DNA of 64,000 bases from Streptomyces spiroverticillatus (GTDB lineage Bacteria; Actinomycetota; Actinomycetes; Streptomycetales; Streptomycetaceae): contig BMUX01000005.1 of the NCBI GenBank assembly GCA_014650415.1, forward strand, positions 434,001 through 498,000. The letters are read 5' to 3'. The translations under genes and the position numbers were made by a program. The first letter of the stretch is position 1. Each line of letters opens with the position of its first letter. Below the pieces are notes generated by a model that had not been told where the DNA came from, made no database searches, and saw only the letters and a list, made by a program, of their open reading frames with translations. Shown here piece after piece: positions 63,694 through 64,000 of the stretch.

Positions 63694-64000
63694 ATGGGAC
63701 GGACGGACCGCGGAATCTGGGAGATCGCGGCGGTCATGGACGCGGGGGCGCCGATGCCGTACACCGAAGCGGCCCACGCCCACCCGGTCGTGCGGACCCT
63801 GCACACGCTGATCTGCGCGGACGAATCCCACCCGGGTCCCTGCCCGTACGCCTGGTCCTCCGGGTACGGGCATGCGCAGGAGGCGGCGGACCGCGCGGAG
63901 GCGGAGTTCGGCGAGGACTACGACCCGTCGGGCCTCCCGACCGAGGCGACGCTCACCTTCTACGCCACCGGGGAGCAGGCGGCGGACCTGCTGGAACGCG
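63694..64000 (+). CDS. hypothetical protein, truncated by window end
   Basis: An open frame from ATG 63694 (GGAG at -9) runs off the window. Visible residues include WEIAAVMDAGAPMPYTEAAH, HPVVRTLHTLICADESHPGP and EAEFGEDYDPSGLPTEATLT. Codon bias is typical of the window's real genes and composition is acidic. No domain is recognised; without the 3' part no function is proposed. Confidence 0.6.
   Translation, partial: MGRTDRGIWEIAAVMDAGAPMPYTEAAHAHPVVRTLHTLICADESHPGPCPYAWSSGYGHAQEAADRAEAEFGEDYDPSGLPTEATLTFYATGEQAADLLER

Overview
The window looks like chromosomal DNA of a Streptomyces-type actinomycete. GC is very high, third codon positions are strongly GC-biased, GTG and TTG starts are frequent, and genes are chained by 1-4 nt overlaps. 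Families typical of the genus are present: an NnaR-type regulator, sugar ABC importers without their own ATPase, a SigB/F-type sigma factor, DUF5133 and a BlaC-like beta-lactamase. No rRNA, tRNA, CRISPR array, phage or intact transposon was seen.

Layout. 1-1.3 kb: an ABATE/CGNR-type regulator (cut by the window edge) divergent from a metallophosphoesterase. 1.4-11.5 kb: a nitrate/nitrite assimilation island. cbiX and nnaR are divergent from nasA, an FAD reductase, nirB, nirD and narK. It covers uptake, two-step reduction to ammonium, sirohaem supply and control. 11.5-15.5 kb: a secreted anchored protein, a BrkB-like membrane protein, peptide deformylase with a divergent regulator, and two gene remnants meeting head to head, one of them a DUF2399 (type III Wadjet JetD-like) tail. 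15.5-19.6 kb: a deoxysugar-type module (enolase-superfamily enzyme, rhamnose mutarotase, GntR) and psuG/psuK-like genes. 19.6-25.7 kb: a four-gene operon of a zinc-ribbon Hsp70, a GrpE-like protein, a J-domain-like protein without an HPD motif, and a TPR/zinc-finger protein.

26-42 kb: a large sugar-catabolism region. It has a MalEFG-type importer, a GH51 arabinofuranosidase, a ChvE-MmsA-MmsB-type importer, an unassigned TIM-barrel-like protein, a zinc alcohol dehydrogenase, a sugar-acid dehydratase, IclR, an SMP-30 lactonase and a ketoglutarate-semialdehyde-type dehydrogenase. Several of its promoters share the 16-bp palindrome GTTCGACATGTCGAAC, so I infer one regulon, probably under the local IclR. 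The enzyme set fits oxidative, non-phosphorylating breakdown of an aldose to 2-oxoglutarate, with one dehydration step unassigned.

42-50 kb: a TetR/MFS efflux pair, DinB, a DeoR/DUF4406/Nudix operon, a class A beta-lactamase, an alpha/beta hydrolase, DUF3224, VOC and a small Cys-rich protein. 50-58 kb: a second sugar module (binding protein, two permeases, Gfo/Idh/MocA oxidoreductase, divergent ROK regulator, secreted beta-helix protein). 58-64 kb: a sigma factor, DUF5133, a gene with an apparent frameshift, a two-component system with an ABC-2 exporter whose ATPase has lost its 5' end, and a partial hypothetical gene.

Repeated theme: gene decay (14.9-15.5 kb, 30.9-31.1 kb, 59.8 kb, 63.5 kb) and GC-rich repeat insertion. 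One repeat is carried in frame inside the FAD reductase, and a second copy lies at 55.8 kb.
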